37,831 nucleotides of DNA from Gemmatimonadota bacterium (GCA_029879725.1 JAOUPR010000033.1:1-37831); one strand, 5' to 3'. Shown: positions 16,090 to 25,761, counted from the stretch's first letter. The notes: generated from the sequence alone by a model not told the origin. Made by a program: numbers and translations.

Positions 16090-16102
16090 AAGGAGGAGAC
16101 CG

Positions 16103-17029
16103 ATGCTCCAATCACTCCTGGTGCCGCTGGACGGATCAGAGTTCAGTGAGCGCACACTGCCACTGGTACGGGGGCTGGCGAGAGCCACCGGGGCAACGGT
16201 CCACGTCGCCCATGTGCACACGCCCCACCGGCCGGATGGACTCCTCATGAATCCCCAGTTCCACTTCGAGGGACTGGACATGGAGGAATACGACCAGCGG
16301 CACCGGTCCAAGGAGGCCCGCTATCTCAAGGAGGTGGTGGAGCGCCTGACCGACGGCGAGGACGCGGTGGTGGACTCCGTCATCCTGGACGGAGAAGTGG
16401 CCGGAGAGGTGGCCAGCTATGCCGACAAGGTACACGCCGACATGGTCGTCATCGCCACGCACGCCCACTCGGGAATCGGACGCATGTGGCTGGGGAGCGT
16501 GACCGACGCGCTCCTCCACATCACCCATGCGCCGCTCCTGGTGCTGCATCCCCGCAAAGGACACCACGTTCCCGATGCCGTCCCATCCTTCAGCCACGTC
16601 CTGGTGGCCCTGGACGGGTCGGCGCTCTCCGAATCCATCCTGGGTCCCGCCGTGGACCTGGCCAAGGCAACCGGAGCCCGGATCACCCTCGCCCACGTGG
16701 TAGCGACGGAATCCATCATGGGCGGACACTTCTTCCCCGTACTCACCGGAGACCTCACGCCCACGGTGTCTCGGGCCCGCAACTATCTGGAGACGGTCGC
16801 CCGCAGACTCCGTTTCCCGCGGCTGGACGTGGATATCCACGTGGAGACGCACGAGCGGCCGTCCCAGGCGATCAGCGAAATGGCGGGACGGCTCCACGCG
16901 GACGTCATCGCCCTGAGCACCCACGGGTACAGCGGGATCCGGCGGGCGTTGGTGGGGAGTGTGGCGGACAAGGTCCTGAAGGAGAGCGAGGTGCCGCTCC
17001 TGGTCATGCGTCCGCTGGATCACCCGTAG
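16103..17029 (+). CDS. Tandem-domain universal stress protein (UspA superfamily)
   Basis: 308 residues from ATG 16103, which has AAGGAGGAG about 5 nt upstream; the longer in-frame start at 15911 overlaps the uvrA promoter and is rejected. Two Usp domains lie in tandem. Domain 1 (1-150) starts LQSLLVPLDGSEFSERTL and has THAHSGIGRMWLGSVTD; domain 2 (160-305) starts FSHVLVALDGSALSESIL and has THGYSGIRRALVGSVADKV. Both keep the glycine-rich loop of the ATP-binding Usp class. Such cytoplasmic proteins accumulate in starvation, hypoxia or metal stress; the molecular role is usually unclear. It is a single-gene unit, divergent from uvrA and convergent with htpX. Confidence 0.92.
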   Translation: MLQSLLVPLDGSEFSERTLPLVRGLARATGATVHVAHVHTPHRPDGLLMNPQFHFEGLDMEEYDQRHRSKEARYLKEVVERLTDGEDAVVDSVILDGEVAGEVASYADKVHADMVVIATHAHSGIGRMWLGSVTDALLHITHAPLLVLHPRKGHHVPDAVPSFSHVLVALDGSALSESILGPAVDLAKATGARITLAHVVATESIMGGHFFPVLTGDLTPTVSRARNYLETVARRLRFPRLDVDIHVETHERPSQAISEMAGRLHADVIALSTHGYSGIRRALVGSVADKVLKESEVPLLVMRPLDHP

Positions 17030-17050
17030 GAACAGGGGACCTCAAACGGA

Positions 17051-17078
17051 GGAGGGCTGGGGTCACCCCCAGCCCTCC
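17051..17078. terminator. Hairpin between convergent usp and htpX genes
   Basis: Perfect 12-bp arms GGAGGGCTGGGG (17051-17062) and CCCCAGCCCTCC (17067-17078) with a TCAC loop, in the 95-bp gap between two convergent genes. T-runs are poor on both sides, but position and stem strength suggest a two-way terminator. Confidence 0.7.
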
Positions 17079-17124
17079 CGACCTGTTCCTTCCGATCAGA
17101 CGCCGCACGAAAGCGGGTGTAGCG

Positions 17125-17970
17125 TCACACCATCATCCGGCGGAGACGATCCACCCGGTCTTCCGTGGGCGGGTGGGTCCGGAACAATCCGAGCAGAGCC
17201 TGGCCCCGCCCCCCTGAAAGGGGGTTGATGATGGCCAGGTGAGCCGCGGCGGGATTCACGCCCATGGGGATCCTGCGTGCGTACCCTTCGATGCGCTCCA
17301 ATGCACCCGCCAGCCCCATGGGATCGTCGGTGATCCGGGCCGCGGTGGCGTCGGCCTGGAACTCGTTCTGCCGGCTGATGGTCATCTGGATGATCGCCGC
17401 GGCCAGGGGAGCCACGATGAGCATGGCGAGGAGCGCCAACGGGTTGTCGTCCCGGTCGTCCCGTCCACCACCCAGGATCAATCCCCAGCGGACCACGCTG
17501 GCCAACATGGCCACGGCCCCCGCGAGGGTGGCCGCCACCGTCCCGACCAGCATGTGCCTGTGCTGGACGTGGGCCAACTCGTGGGCGATGACGCCCTCCA
17601 ACTCCCGGGGCGGAAGGAGCTTCATGATCCCGGTGGTGACGCACACGACGGCGTGCTCGGGATTCCGACCGGTCGCGAAGGCGTTGGGTTGCTCGGACGG
17701 CGTGATGGCCACCACCGGCATGGGGAGCCCCGCGCGGCGGCGGAGTCGGTCCACCATCTCGTGGAGCTCCGGGGCTTCGTTGGAGGTGATCACCCGCGCC
17801 CGGTACATCTTCAGGACCGCCCGGTCGCTGAACCAGTACATCCCGAAATTCATCACGGCCGCCATGACCAGAAAGGCCACGGCGCCACCCGATCCACCCA
17901 GATAGTCGCCGATGGCCACGAGGAGGACGGTGAGGCCCGCCATCAATCCAAAGACCTTCAAGGTCTGCAT
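17125..17970 (-). CDS. htpX: HtpX-type membrane zinc metalloprotease (M48)
   Basis: 281 residues from ATG 17970; an upstream start at 18069 would overlap tamB and add 33 polar residues. HtpX degrades misfolded inner-membrane proteins. Two N-terminal membrane spans (about 5-22 and 29-48) precede the zinc motif HELAH (130-134), with the third ligand Glu203 in RQNEFQADATA. Two further hydrophobic segments (about 143-165 and 178-196) lie between them, as in the family. The C-terminus carries THPPTEDRVDRLR, the usual ending. It lies 86 bp after tamB on the same strand and may be the last gene of that transcript or have its own promoter. Confidence 0.93.
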   Translation of the reverse strand: MQTLKVFGLMAGLTVLLVAIGDYLGGSGGAVAFLVMAAVMNFGMYWFSDRAVLKMYRARVITSNEAPELHEMVDRLRRRAGLPMPVVAITPSEQPNAFATGRNPEHAVVCVTTGIMKLLPPRELEGVIAHELAHVQHRHMLVGTVAATLAGAVAMLASVVRWGLILGGGRDDRDDNPLALLAMLIVAPLAAAIIQMTISRQNEFQADATAARITDDPMGLAGALERIEGYARRIPMGVNPAAAHLAIINPLSGGRGQALLGLFRTHPPTEDRVDRLRRMMV

Positions 17971-18056
17971 TCGTTCCAATACTCCGGTTTCGAGGTAGGG
18001 GGGTCGCGCGATCTTCCTGATACACCGGGATCGGTGCCGAGGTTGCGAAGCCGGGG

Positions 18057-21000
18057 TCAGTACCCCCACTCGCGGAACACGAACACGCCCAGGATCCGGC
18101 TCGCCTGGGCCCCGATGTCCCCCAGGCCCATCCCGCCGGTACGGAGGAAGCGATCCTCCAGGAAGGCCTCGGCGGTGACGCGCTCGGTGAGCGCCACCTC
18201 GACCCGGGCTGCACCACCCAACATGGAACTGCTTCCACCGTCGGTGGAACTCGCGCCCTTACGAATGAGGAGCACGATGAAGACATCGTCGCTGAGGTAC
18301 TGCCCCACCTCCACCTCGGTGCCGAGGAGAGGGTTCGAACTCCCCTCGGTCCCGATATGGATCTGCTGCGGATTGATGGACACGTAGTCCACGCCCAGCC
18401 CGGACGAGAGTCCCGAGGCGAGCTGGGTGCCCAGCGTGCTGGCCAGCAGCGTGGTCACCTGGCCCATGGCCTCCAGTCCCACCTGCCCGGGCGTCCCGGC
18501 GAGTTGTGTGACGTCCGGCCTTCCGAACATCACGTAGCTCACCAGATCCTCCTCTCCGATCCCCTGTTCCTGCGTGGAGAGGGTCACGCGGGGCTGGACC
18601 AGCGTCCCTCCCACCGTCGCCACGATCTCGAAGCGGTCGTCGCGCTCCGCGCTCCGGATCTGCGTCGTGGCGCGGATGTCGAGTGACGGGTTGATTCCCG
18701 GAATTCCGATGAAGGAGACGGACCCGTCCTCCACCTGGAAGCGTCGCCCGAGGAACGTGTACGAGCCACGCAGCGCCGCCAGCGACCCCACCAGCACCAT
18801 GTCCCGCACCTCACGGTCGTACGCCACGATGAGATCGCCGCCCATCTCCACGTTCATCTCCCGCGAGCGAAGCCAGGTATCCCGGGGCACGCTCAGGTCG
18901 ATGTTCACCTTCAGGCTCTGGAGGAACGGATTCACCTGGGCCTCCAGGAAGCGCCGAGACGTCCCCAGGGCGCCTTCGTCCCGAGCCAGGTCGTCCAGGA
19001 GCCGGGGATCGGTGAGGTCCACGATCTCCACGCTCCGCACGAACTCGTCCAGGAAGAGCACCCCCTCGTCCACCACCAGGGAACCACGGACCGTCGGGGA
19101 GCGATAGCGCCCGGTCAAGGTGACATCGCCGGATACGTACCCCACCACGTCGGCCCTCCCCACCGCGTGGAAACGCCGGAAGGAGGCGGCGAGATCGAGA
19201 CCCGGATCCGACAGGGGATCGAGGATCACGCGCCCGGTGATCTCCGATACCCCCGTGCTCCGCGTGGACAGGGAGACGTCCACGGTCCGGTCGGGGTGCA
19301 GTTCCAGACTCCCCTCCACTCCCTGATGTCGTACGCCCAGCGCTTCCATCGTCCACGCGCCTTCACGGATCACCAGGGCCCCGGACGGTCTCGGGTCGTC
19401 GAGCCGTCCCCGGACCCTGAATTCTCCGGACACCGCCCCGGACACGTCCTCGAGGATGGGCATGTAGCTGAGCGGCAGGGCCGCGGGAAGGTCGTACGTG
19501 CTCACGCGCACGTCCATCTCCGCGTCCACGATGCGATCTTCCGTGGGGGACAAGGCCAGATCGACAGGGATGGAACCCGCGACGGTCAGAACCTGGTTGC
19601 CGCCGTTCCACGCCTCCACGCGGACGTCCGCGTCGCGGTCCTGATATCCCACGACCGCCCGGACACGGGTGAGCGCCAGATCCTGGAAGCGTGGCTCGGC
19701 AACGTCCAGGGACGCCTGGATGACCGGAAGAGAAGCCGGGCCCTTCACCTCGACGCGTGCGTCCAGGTTCCCGGACAGGTGGGACTCCTCGCGCTGGAGA
19801 AGGCGTGCCAGACGTTGGAGTTGCACATCCTCGACCTCCAGCAGGAAGTCCGAGGCGTCCTCCGTAGACAACACGCCCGAGGCGCGGATGGCCATGTCGC
19901 TGGTGCCCGGGCGCCGCAGCTCGAATCCCGGTACCGTGAGCGACCGGTCTCTCCAATCCGCCTCGGTGGGACGCACCAGGGACCATACGACGGAATCGAA
20001 CTGCATGGACGCATCGTCCAGCCGGATGTGCCCACCGAGGGAATCGAGGGCCATGGCACCCCGCGCCATGTACACCTCGCCCGGCGCCCGCGTGATGGTG
20101 AGCGCCCCTTCTCCGGAACCCTCCCGAGCCACGAATTCGAGAGATCCGGAGTGCATGGACCAGTGCGACCAATACAGCCCGGACACGTCGGTATCGACCG
20201 TGACCTCCTGCGCCGCGGTCCCCAGGTGGCGAGCCTCCAGGGTGACGTACGCCGTGTCCAACCGTTGTGTGCGATACCTCCCCTCAGTGATCGATGCGCT
20301 GAGGTCCAGGTCCAGGTCGGTCACGTCACCGCTCATCCGGACGTCCGCCGCGACACTCCCGCTCATGGCGATCTCGGCCATGCTCGGAAGCGTGTCGCGG
20401 AGGACCCCGTCCAACTGGAGAAGCTCCCAGTCCAATACCTGCATCGAGGGATCGTCCCGCGCCAGAAGGGGACCCGTCATGAGGAACGGACGGAGTCCGC
20501 GCACGTCGTCGGAACGTACATCGAGTCGTGCCTGCCCGGCGCGCCCCGCGATGAGTCCGAGGGACCCTGCACCGTGTACTCGCGTTCCGCCCACGACCCC
20601 GGTGACCGTGTCCACCTGAAGGAGTCCGTCACTCACGGACAGCGTCACCGCCACCGAATCCACGGCCACACCACCGATCTCCGACCCTCCGAGCGCCATC
20701 GATCCCTTCAACCGCAGGGAGTCGGGGCGCCATCCTTCTCCCTCCACCTCGACCCGGCCCGAGACCCGCGACGACGCCGGGACCAGGGTGAGCACATCCC
20801 CCAACGGGAAATCCCACAGATCGGCCTGCAGAGCGTACGACCGTCCCGGTCGGGTCAGGTCCCCGGCGGCCGTGACCGCCGCCGTGCCCGTGGACGACCG
20901 GAGCTCCGACTCGATGCGCAGCTCGCTCGGAGATCCGGTCGCGTGAACGGTTCCGGACACCACGACGTCGGATCGCAGGTACGGACGGGATCCCAGGAAC

Positions 21001-22619
21001 GATCCCATGGGGATGGACGTCAGCACCGCCCGCAGGTCGAGCATCCACCCCACCGACGGATCCCGGCTGGTCACGCCCTCGATCTTCACGGAGGCGTTCC
21101 CCCACGACCCGTCCATCTGCTCCACGCCGGCGGTCACCCGCACACCGGTCGACGCCGATCCGTCCAGCTCCAACTCGGTCCGGCCCTGGCCCGACCACTC
21201 GATCCGGGGCTCGATGAGCCGGAGGAGGCCGAAGTTGGCCGGATCGACTCGAACGGAGAACTCCGATGCCCCGAACTCGGGTGCGAAGTGCAACACACCT
21301 CCGAAATCCGCGGTGCTGGGCCTTCGGTCCCACGCCAGGGGAACCACGGTCACCCGCCCCGACGTCTCCAGGCGTCGGGGGCGTCCGGAGAGGTGAACGG
21401 TGCCGCTCAACCATCCGGCATCGTCCAGATCAAGGTCCACGGGGAGCCACGGCTCCACCTGCCGCAGTGAGAGGGGGCTCGCCGTGATGTCCAGATCCTG
21501 ATAGATGACCTCGTCGGAGAGGACCACGCCCCCGTCGAGCTCGATCGAACTGGCCGAGAGCTCGAGCACCAGCCGCCGGAACGCGAGATCGACTTCCCTT
21601 CCCGCGGATACCACCAACCCCCCTCTGGCGACTCCCGCGGGAACGCGCTCATCGAGCCAGTGGAGGTCACGGAGGTCCGCGCCCTGGGTGTCGAGGTCCG
21701 CATGGAACGTCCAGGCTCCGCCCGTGGCGTCGTGTGGTCCGATCCTCAAGACCCCGTCCACCACGGAGTTGGGAAGCCGGGCCGAGGCACCTACCACGGA
21801 TATCCCGTCGACGCCGAACGAGAGGTTCCCCGCGAGATCGTCCACGATCACCGGGCGGTCGAGGACCGAGACGCCGAAGGAACTGCTGGAGAGCACGCCC
21901 GCGAAGGGATCCGGAGAGCCCAGTCGGAGAACGGCCCCCGTGACGTCCATCCACAGCGACTCCACCCCCACGCGCCGAAGCGTCCCCCCCCCACCCGGCA
22001 TCTCCACGGTGGGGATGCGCGGGCCGAGGGAGTCCCCTGCCGGAGTGAGCACCTCCACCAACCCCTCCACCACACGCACGAACCCGAGGTCCACCTCGAC
22101 CACCACGCCGGCCGAGTCCAGCGGCTGGGTCCTCGGCCGGAGGAGTCGGGTCACGTTGAGCGCGTCGTCTCCCGGCATCCGGGAAACGATCACGTGGGGA
22201 CGGTGGAACGTGATCCCGTGCAAGCGCGGAGCCCCTCGAATGAACGACAGGATCGAGTACGAGATCTCCACCGAGTCCGCGGTGAGGAACGTGCTCCCGT
22301 CGCCCGCCGTGAGCCTCACCCCGAGAAGGAGTGCCCCCGAGAGGATTCCCGGACTGCGAATGGACTCGACCGACAATTCACCCTGGAAGAGCCCCGATGC
22401 CATCTCCAGAGCACGGTCCAGGAGGAGTCGCTGTCCCGCGGAAGTCCGGGTCACCAACATCACGACTCCGCTCGCCAGCACCGCGGTCACGGCCAGGATC
22501 GACACCACGCGACGCCGGCGCCGGCGGACCCGTCGCGATCGCTCCTCCATCCCCTCCGAGGTCTCCACCTCCGCCGCGCCGGCAGGCTCGATGACCGGGT
22601 CCATCTCTTCTGGCGACAT
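18057..22619 (-). CDS. tamB: TamB-like intermembrane protein (DUF490/AsmA-like family)
   Basis: 1520 residues from ATG 22619, 2 bp after the tamA stop; the frame stays open upstream but only inside tamA. TamB spans the periplasm as a hydrophobic-groove beta-helix between inner and outer membrane and helps outer-membrane protein insertion or lipid transport. An Arg-rich cytoplasmic tail and one membrane anchor (about residues 38-60) lead into some 1100 residues of repetitive short beta-strand sequence without catalytic motifs. The C-terminal ~400 residues contain the conserved DUF490 block: KVNIDLSVPRDTWLRS, GSYTFLGRRFQVEDGSV, INPSLDIRA, EDLVSYVMFGRP and LGVDYVSI, ending in aromatic residues. 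It is translationally close to the TamA-like gene, matching the classic tamA-tamB pair. Confidence 0.93.
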   Translation of the reverse strand: MSPEEMDPVIEPAGAAEVETSEGMEERSRRVRRRRRRVVSILAVTAVLASGVVMLVTRTSAGQRLLLDRALEMASGLFQGELSVESIRSPGILSGALLLGVRLTAGDGSTFLTADSVEISYSILSFIRGAPRLHGITFHRPHVIVSRMPGDDALNVTRLLRPRTQPLDSAGVVVEVDLGFVRVVEGLVEVLTPAGDSLGPRIPTVEMPGGGGTLRRVGVESLWMDVTGAVLRLGSPDPFAGVLSSSSFGVSVLDRPVIVDDLAGNLSFGVDGISVVGASARLPNSVVDGVLRIGPHDATGGAWTFHADLDTQGADLRDLHWLDERVPAGVARGGLVVSAGREVDLAFRRLVLELSASSIELDGGVVLSDEVIYQDLDITASPLSLRQVEPWLPVDLDLDDAGWLSGTVHLSGRPRRLETSGRVTVVPLAWDRRPSTADFGGVLHFAPEFGASEFSVRVDPANFGLLRLIEPRIEWSGQGRTELELDGSASTGVRVTAGVEQMDGSWGNASVKIEGVTSRDPSVGWMLDLRAVLTSIPMGSFLGSRPYLRSDVVVSGTVHATGSPSELRIESELRSSTGTAAVTAAGDLTRPGRSYALQADLWDFPLGDVLTLVPASSRVSGRVEVEGEGWRPDSLRLKGSMALGGSEIGGVAVDSVAVTLSVSDGLLQVDTVTGVVGGTRVHGAGSLGLIAGRAGQARLDVRSDDVRGLRPFLMTGPLLARDDPSMQVLDWELLQLDGVLRDTLPSMAEIAMSGSVAADVRMSGDVTDLDLDLSASITEGRYRTQRLDTAYVTLEARHLGTAAQEVTVDTDVSGLYWSHWSMHSGSLEFVAREGSGEGALTITRAPGEVYMARGAMALDSLGGHIRLDDASMQFDSVVWSLVRPTEADWRDRSLTVPGFELRRPGTSDMAIRASGVLSTEDASDFLLEVEDVQLQRLARLLQREESHLSGNLDARVEVKGPASLPVIQASLDVAEPRFQDLALTRVRAVVGYQDRDADVRVEAWNGGNQVLTVAGSIPVDLALSPTEDRIVDAEMDVRVSTYDLPAALPLSYMPILEDVSGAVSGEFRVRGRLDDPRPSGALVIREGAWTMEALGVRHQGVEGSLELHPDRTVDVSLSTRSTGVSEITGRVILDPLSDPGLDLAASFRRFHAVGRADVVGYVSGDVTLTGRYRSPTVRGSLVVDEGVLFLDEFVRSVEIVDLTDPRLLDDLARDEGALGTSRRFLEAQVNPFLQSLKVNIDLSVPRDTWLRSREMNVEMGGDLIVAYDREVRDMVLVGSLAALRGSYTFLGRRFQVEDGSVSFIGIPGINPSLDIRATTQIRSAERDDRFEIVATVGGTLVQPRVTLSTQEQGIGEEDLVSYVMFGRPDVTQLAGTPGQVGLEAMGQVTTLLASTLGTQLASGLSSGLGVDYVSINPQQIHIGTEGSSNPLLGTEVEVGQYLSDDVFIVLLIRKGASSTDGGSSSMLGGAARVEVALTERVTAEAFLEDRFLRTGGMGLGDIGAQASRILGVFVFREWGY

Positions 22620-22621
22620 CG

Positions 22622-24910
22622 TCAGAACGCCTGCCCGATGGAGAGATGGAGGCGGAAGCGGCTCCAGATCGTGGTGGGAGCCCCATGGAGGATGGGATCG
22701 GTGAGGACCGTGAGCGTGTCGGTGGCCACGAAGTCCACCGGCCGGCCATCGAAGACGAGGCGGGCGCCCTCGCTGTCGACTCCGGGCGCGAAAGGCCGGA
22801 TCCTGGTCGTCACCACGGGAGCCTCCCGGGCGCCGGAGAATCGGTACGCCAGATCCACGCGCACCGGACCGATGGGACTCAGGTACCGCATCCCCACCCC
22901 CGGAGTCGCCTCCAGCGTCCCGAGCGACACGTCCTCTCCTCGTCCCCACACCTGTCCGACGTCGGTGAAGGTGACACCCTGGAATCTCTCTCCCAGCGAG
23001 AGGCGAAGCTCCAGATTGGCTTCCAGAACCCTCGTCCCCCCCGTGGGATGCGGGGTGACCAGGGTGGTGTCACCCAGGAATCCCGCGTCGCAACTCAGAT
23101 CGACCACAGACTCCGGCGTGCACCCGGGCGCCGTCCCTCCCCCGGCCAGGAGTTCCTGGACCGAAACGGTGACGACTTTCGGCCCGAGCCGGTTCTGGCC
23201 GAACCCGCGGACGCTGCTGGCGCCCCCTGCGAAGAACCGCTTCTGCGGATGGATGAACCCGGAGGATCCGCCGCCGCCGATGAGTTGATCGAACTCGCCG
23301 GATCCCACCCACCCGACCCGCGCCCTCATGGCCAGGGCCTTCCCCGGGACCACCACGTCGTATCGCCTCGCTTCCGCGGTGACTCGGTCGTAGCGGAAAT
23401 CGGACCCGGTCCACCCACCGGCATGCTCCACTCCCGCGGCCAAGGTGTAGCCGCTGGTGGGATTGAGCAGGTCGTTGGTCTCCGTCCGCACGTAGCTGAG
23501 CAGGAACGGCGAGAGCCACTTCGACTCCCGCAGCGCGTCGAGATCGTCGGGCCGGCAGAGGAGGAAGCTCGTGCAGAACAGCACGTCCGCCGCCTCCAGG
23601 CGCGACAACTCCGGGCGATACCCCAGAGTCAGCACGGCCCGGGGACCCACCGACCGGGTGATCGTCAGATTCAAACCCCTCGCATGACGCACGAAGACGT
23701 CGGGGATGCTCTGGCGCTCGGCGAAGAGCGAGGCGTTGAAGGTGTTCCGGGTGGAGAAGATCCACGGCTGCGTGAAGTCTCCGGACGCGAGCCAGTGCAG
23801 GTCCGCGAACTCGTCGGTCCCCCCGTCGGGGCAGAGAATGTCGTGGAACTGGGGCGTCAGGATATTGGCGACGCGTCCCCGCACCTCCATGCGACGCCCT
23901 CCCCCCAGGAAATTCCGGCTGACCCAACGCCACTCCGCGTCGAAGCATTCGGACGACGTCAGCCCCACGCCCATCCGCATCCGTCGGAGGTCACCCTCGT
24001 CCACCGAAACGGTGACGGGTACGATGGAGTCCGTTTCCGCTCCCAGGTCCGGAACCACCGAAGCGCGCCGGAGCAACTCCAGCCCGTACAGCCGGGACTG
24101 GGCCTCCAGGATCTCACTCTGGCGGTACGGGTCTCCGGTGCGGAACTGGACGGTGCGGAGTATGGTCGACGTCGACAGGTTCTGGTTCCCCTCGATGACG
24201 ATGTCGCCGTACCGCGCCCGGACGCCGGGAACCAGGGTGAACGCCACCTCGGCGCGATGCGGCTCCTCGGAGGGGATGAACGACCGGCGCAACACCCGGG
24301 CCTGGGCGTACCCTTCGTCGCGCATCCGTGCCTCGAGGATGTTGGTCACTCCCGCCATGGCGAGGTAGTCGAGGGGAGTTCCCTCCTCCATGGGAAGGTC
24401 GTCAAGGAGTCCGGGGATCTCCAATTCCTCGGTCCCCTCGAACGAGAGGGAGGACACCACCACCGGCTCGCCTTCCCGGATGGTGAAATGTACCCGAACC
24501 CCCTCGCCCGTGACCACGGTGGCGGTGTCCACCACGGCTTCGCGGAACCCCCGCCTCTGATACCACACCTGGAGGCGGAGTTGGTCCCGGGGGAACTCCC
24601 GCCGCGCCAGATACTGCCGCTCCTTCCCCCACCCCAGAAGGCACACCGGCGCCATCACCAACGAGCCACACCGCGTGGGACGCGTGTAGATGGCCCTGGC
24701 CAACGAGTCACGGGGAAAGACCTCGTTGCCCTCGAAGGTCACGGACAAGACCTCGACGGCGGGAGCCTGGCCCCGGACCACCGAGGGTGCGGCGCACAGT
24801 GCCACGGCCATGGCCACCATGGCCGACCGGCGCGCCACGGCGGCGGAGATCGGGAGCGTACTCCCACGACCGCGCCGGGCCGTCGCCGTGGAGAGGTGAG
24901 GCGCGGTCAT
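22622..24910 (-). CDS. tamA: TamA/BamA-family outer-membrane assembly protein
   Basis: 762 residues from ATG 24910, which overlaps the metallophosphoesterase stop (ATGA). A signal peptide ends near VVRGQA (about 48); a start at 24820 would shorten it. Three POTRA-like repeats follow (about 52-148, 150-231, 232-306), fitting TamA rather than the five-POTRA BamA. The 16-strand barrel region (about 310-762) contains AGGASSVRGFGQNRLG (561-576), the conserved L6 VRGF motif, and ends SIGQAF with the terminal phenylalanine of outer-membrane proteins. Cysteine pairs occur in POTRA1 (81, 90) and in barrel loops (446/452, 597/607). With TamB next door it should help fold outer-membrane proteins. A BamA role cannot be excluded if no other BamA exists in the genome. 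Confidence 0.9.
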   Translation of the reverse strand: MTAPHLSTATARRGRGSTLPISAAVARRSAMVAMAVALCAAPSVVRGQAPAVEVLSVTFEGNEVFPRDSLARAIYTRPTRCGSLVMAPVCLLGWGKERQYLARREFPRDQLRLQVWYQRRGFREAVVDTATVVTGEGVRVHFTIREGEPVVVSSLSFEGTEELEIPGLLDDLPMEEGTPLDYLAMAGVTNILEARMRDEGYAQARVLRRSFIPSEEPHRAEVAFTLVPGVRARYGDIVIEGNQNLSTSTILRTVQFRTGDPYRQSEILEAQSRLYGLELLRRASVVPDLGAETDSIVPVTVSVDEGDLRRMRMGVGLTSSECFDAEWRWVSRNFLGGGRRMEVRGRVANILTPQFHDILCPDGGTDEFADLHWLASGDFTQPWIFSTRNTFNASLFAERQSIPDVFVRHARGLNLTITRSVGPRAVLTLGYRPELSRLEAADVLFCTSFLLCRPDDLDALRESKWLSPFLLSYVRTETNDLLNPTSGYTLAAGVEHAGGWTGSDFRYDRVTAEARRYDVVVPGKALAMRARVGWVGSGEFDQLIGGGGSSGFIHPQKRFFAGGASSVRGFGQNRLGPKVVTVSVQELLAGGGTAPGCTPESVVDLSCDAGFLGDTTLVTPHPTGGTRVLEANLELRLSLGERFQGVTFTDVGQVWGRGEDVSLGTLEATPGVGMRYLSPIGPVRVDLAYRFSGAREAPVVTTRIRPFAPGVDSEGARLVFDGRPVDFVATDTLTVLTDPILHGAPTTIWSRFRLHLSIGQAF

Positions 24911-25761
24911 GGCCGGCCGACCTCCCCGGGGGCGCGCAGCCGCGTCCATGCGTCCGAGTCCGGAGAGAAGGTCCACTCCGCCGACGGCTCGAACGCTCCC
25001 GACCCGGACTCGAAGAAGTAGGAGGTCACCCGCACCTCTCCCGGGGCCACCCGAACCAGTGCCAGCGAATTCCTCTGCGACTCCACTCCCCTCCCCCGAC
25101 GCGAGGCGGTGGTCCCGCAGGCGACCAGAGGGACCCCGGGGCGCTCGTCCGGGGACAGGTCGAGGGAAGACGAAAGATGGGTCTGGTGGACGTGTCCACC
25201 GAGGATCACGTCCACTCCCATCCTCCGGAACTCCCTCAGAAGGCCGCGCGCCTCCGGAAGGGTCCGGCCACCCTCCCCGTCCGCGGTGGGGACGAAGTGG
25301 TGGTGGGTGACCACGATCCGGGCTTCGCCAGGGGCGGTGGAGCGAAACGCCTCCTCGGCGAAATGGATCTGCCGTCGACGCAAACGTCCGGCGACGATGG
25401 CCCTCCGCGGTGCCGACGAATTGAGCGCCACCACCGTCGCACCCGGCACCCGCACCACCGTATCGAGGTCGGGTCCGAAGGTACGCCGCCAGTTCCGGTA
25501 CGGATCGAGGAGCCGCTCCCAGAATCGATAGAGGGGAACGTCGTGATTCCCCGGAGTGACCACCAGAGGCCACTCGGCGCACTCGTCGAGGAGCTTCTTG
25601 ACTCCCACGAACTCGCGGGCCTTCGCGCGTTGCGTCAGGTCACCGGACACCACCACGACGTCGGGGTCCGTGGATCGGACCAGACCGGCGAAGGCCGCGC
25701 CGACCCCGGGGAGATACGGCCTCCCGAACTGCAGATCCGACCCGTGAAGAATGGCGACCAC
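24907..25761 (-). CDS. Calcineurin-like metallophosphoesterase
   Basis: 284 residues from a GTG 10 bp after the lgt stop; cytoplasmic, no signal or membrane segment. The binuclear metal motifs are in order: SDLQFG (Asp9), GDLTQR (Asp41), GNHD (71-74), THHHF (152-156) and GGHVHQTH (His190, His192). The first block normally reads D-x-H; here it is D-x-Q (Gln11), so one metal ligand is replaced. The layout resembles class III phosphodiesterases (CpdA/Icc group) that cleave cyclic nucleotides or other phosphodiesters, while UDP-diacylglucosamine hydrolase LpxH is another relative. Its 4-bp overlap with tamA hints at an envelope-related job such as lipid A precursor cleavage, but the substrate is not evident. 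Confidence 0.88.
   Translation of the reverse strand: MVAILHGSDLQFGRPYLPGVGAAFAGLVRSTDPDVVVVSGDLTQRAKAREFVGVKKLLDECAEWPLVVTPGNHDVPLYRFWERLLDPYRNWRRTFGPDLDTVVRVPGATVVALNSSAPRRAIVAGRLRRRQIHFAEEAFRSTAPGEARIVVTHHHFVPTADGEGGRTLPEARGLLREFRRMGVDVILGGHVHQTHLSSSLDLSPDERPGVPLVACGTTASRRGRGVESQRNSLALVRVAPGEVRVTSYFFESGSGAFEPSAEWTFSPDSDAWTRLRAPGEVGRP

Noticed and set aside
15902..16102. LexA/SOS box before uvrA
   Set aside because: No CTGT-N8-ACAG or Gram-positive type box could be found in the divergent gap.
19167..21470. 767-codon plus-strand open frame
   Set aside because: Antisense to tamB, low-complexity composition and no recognisable domain.
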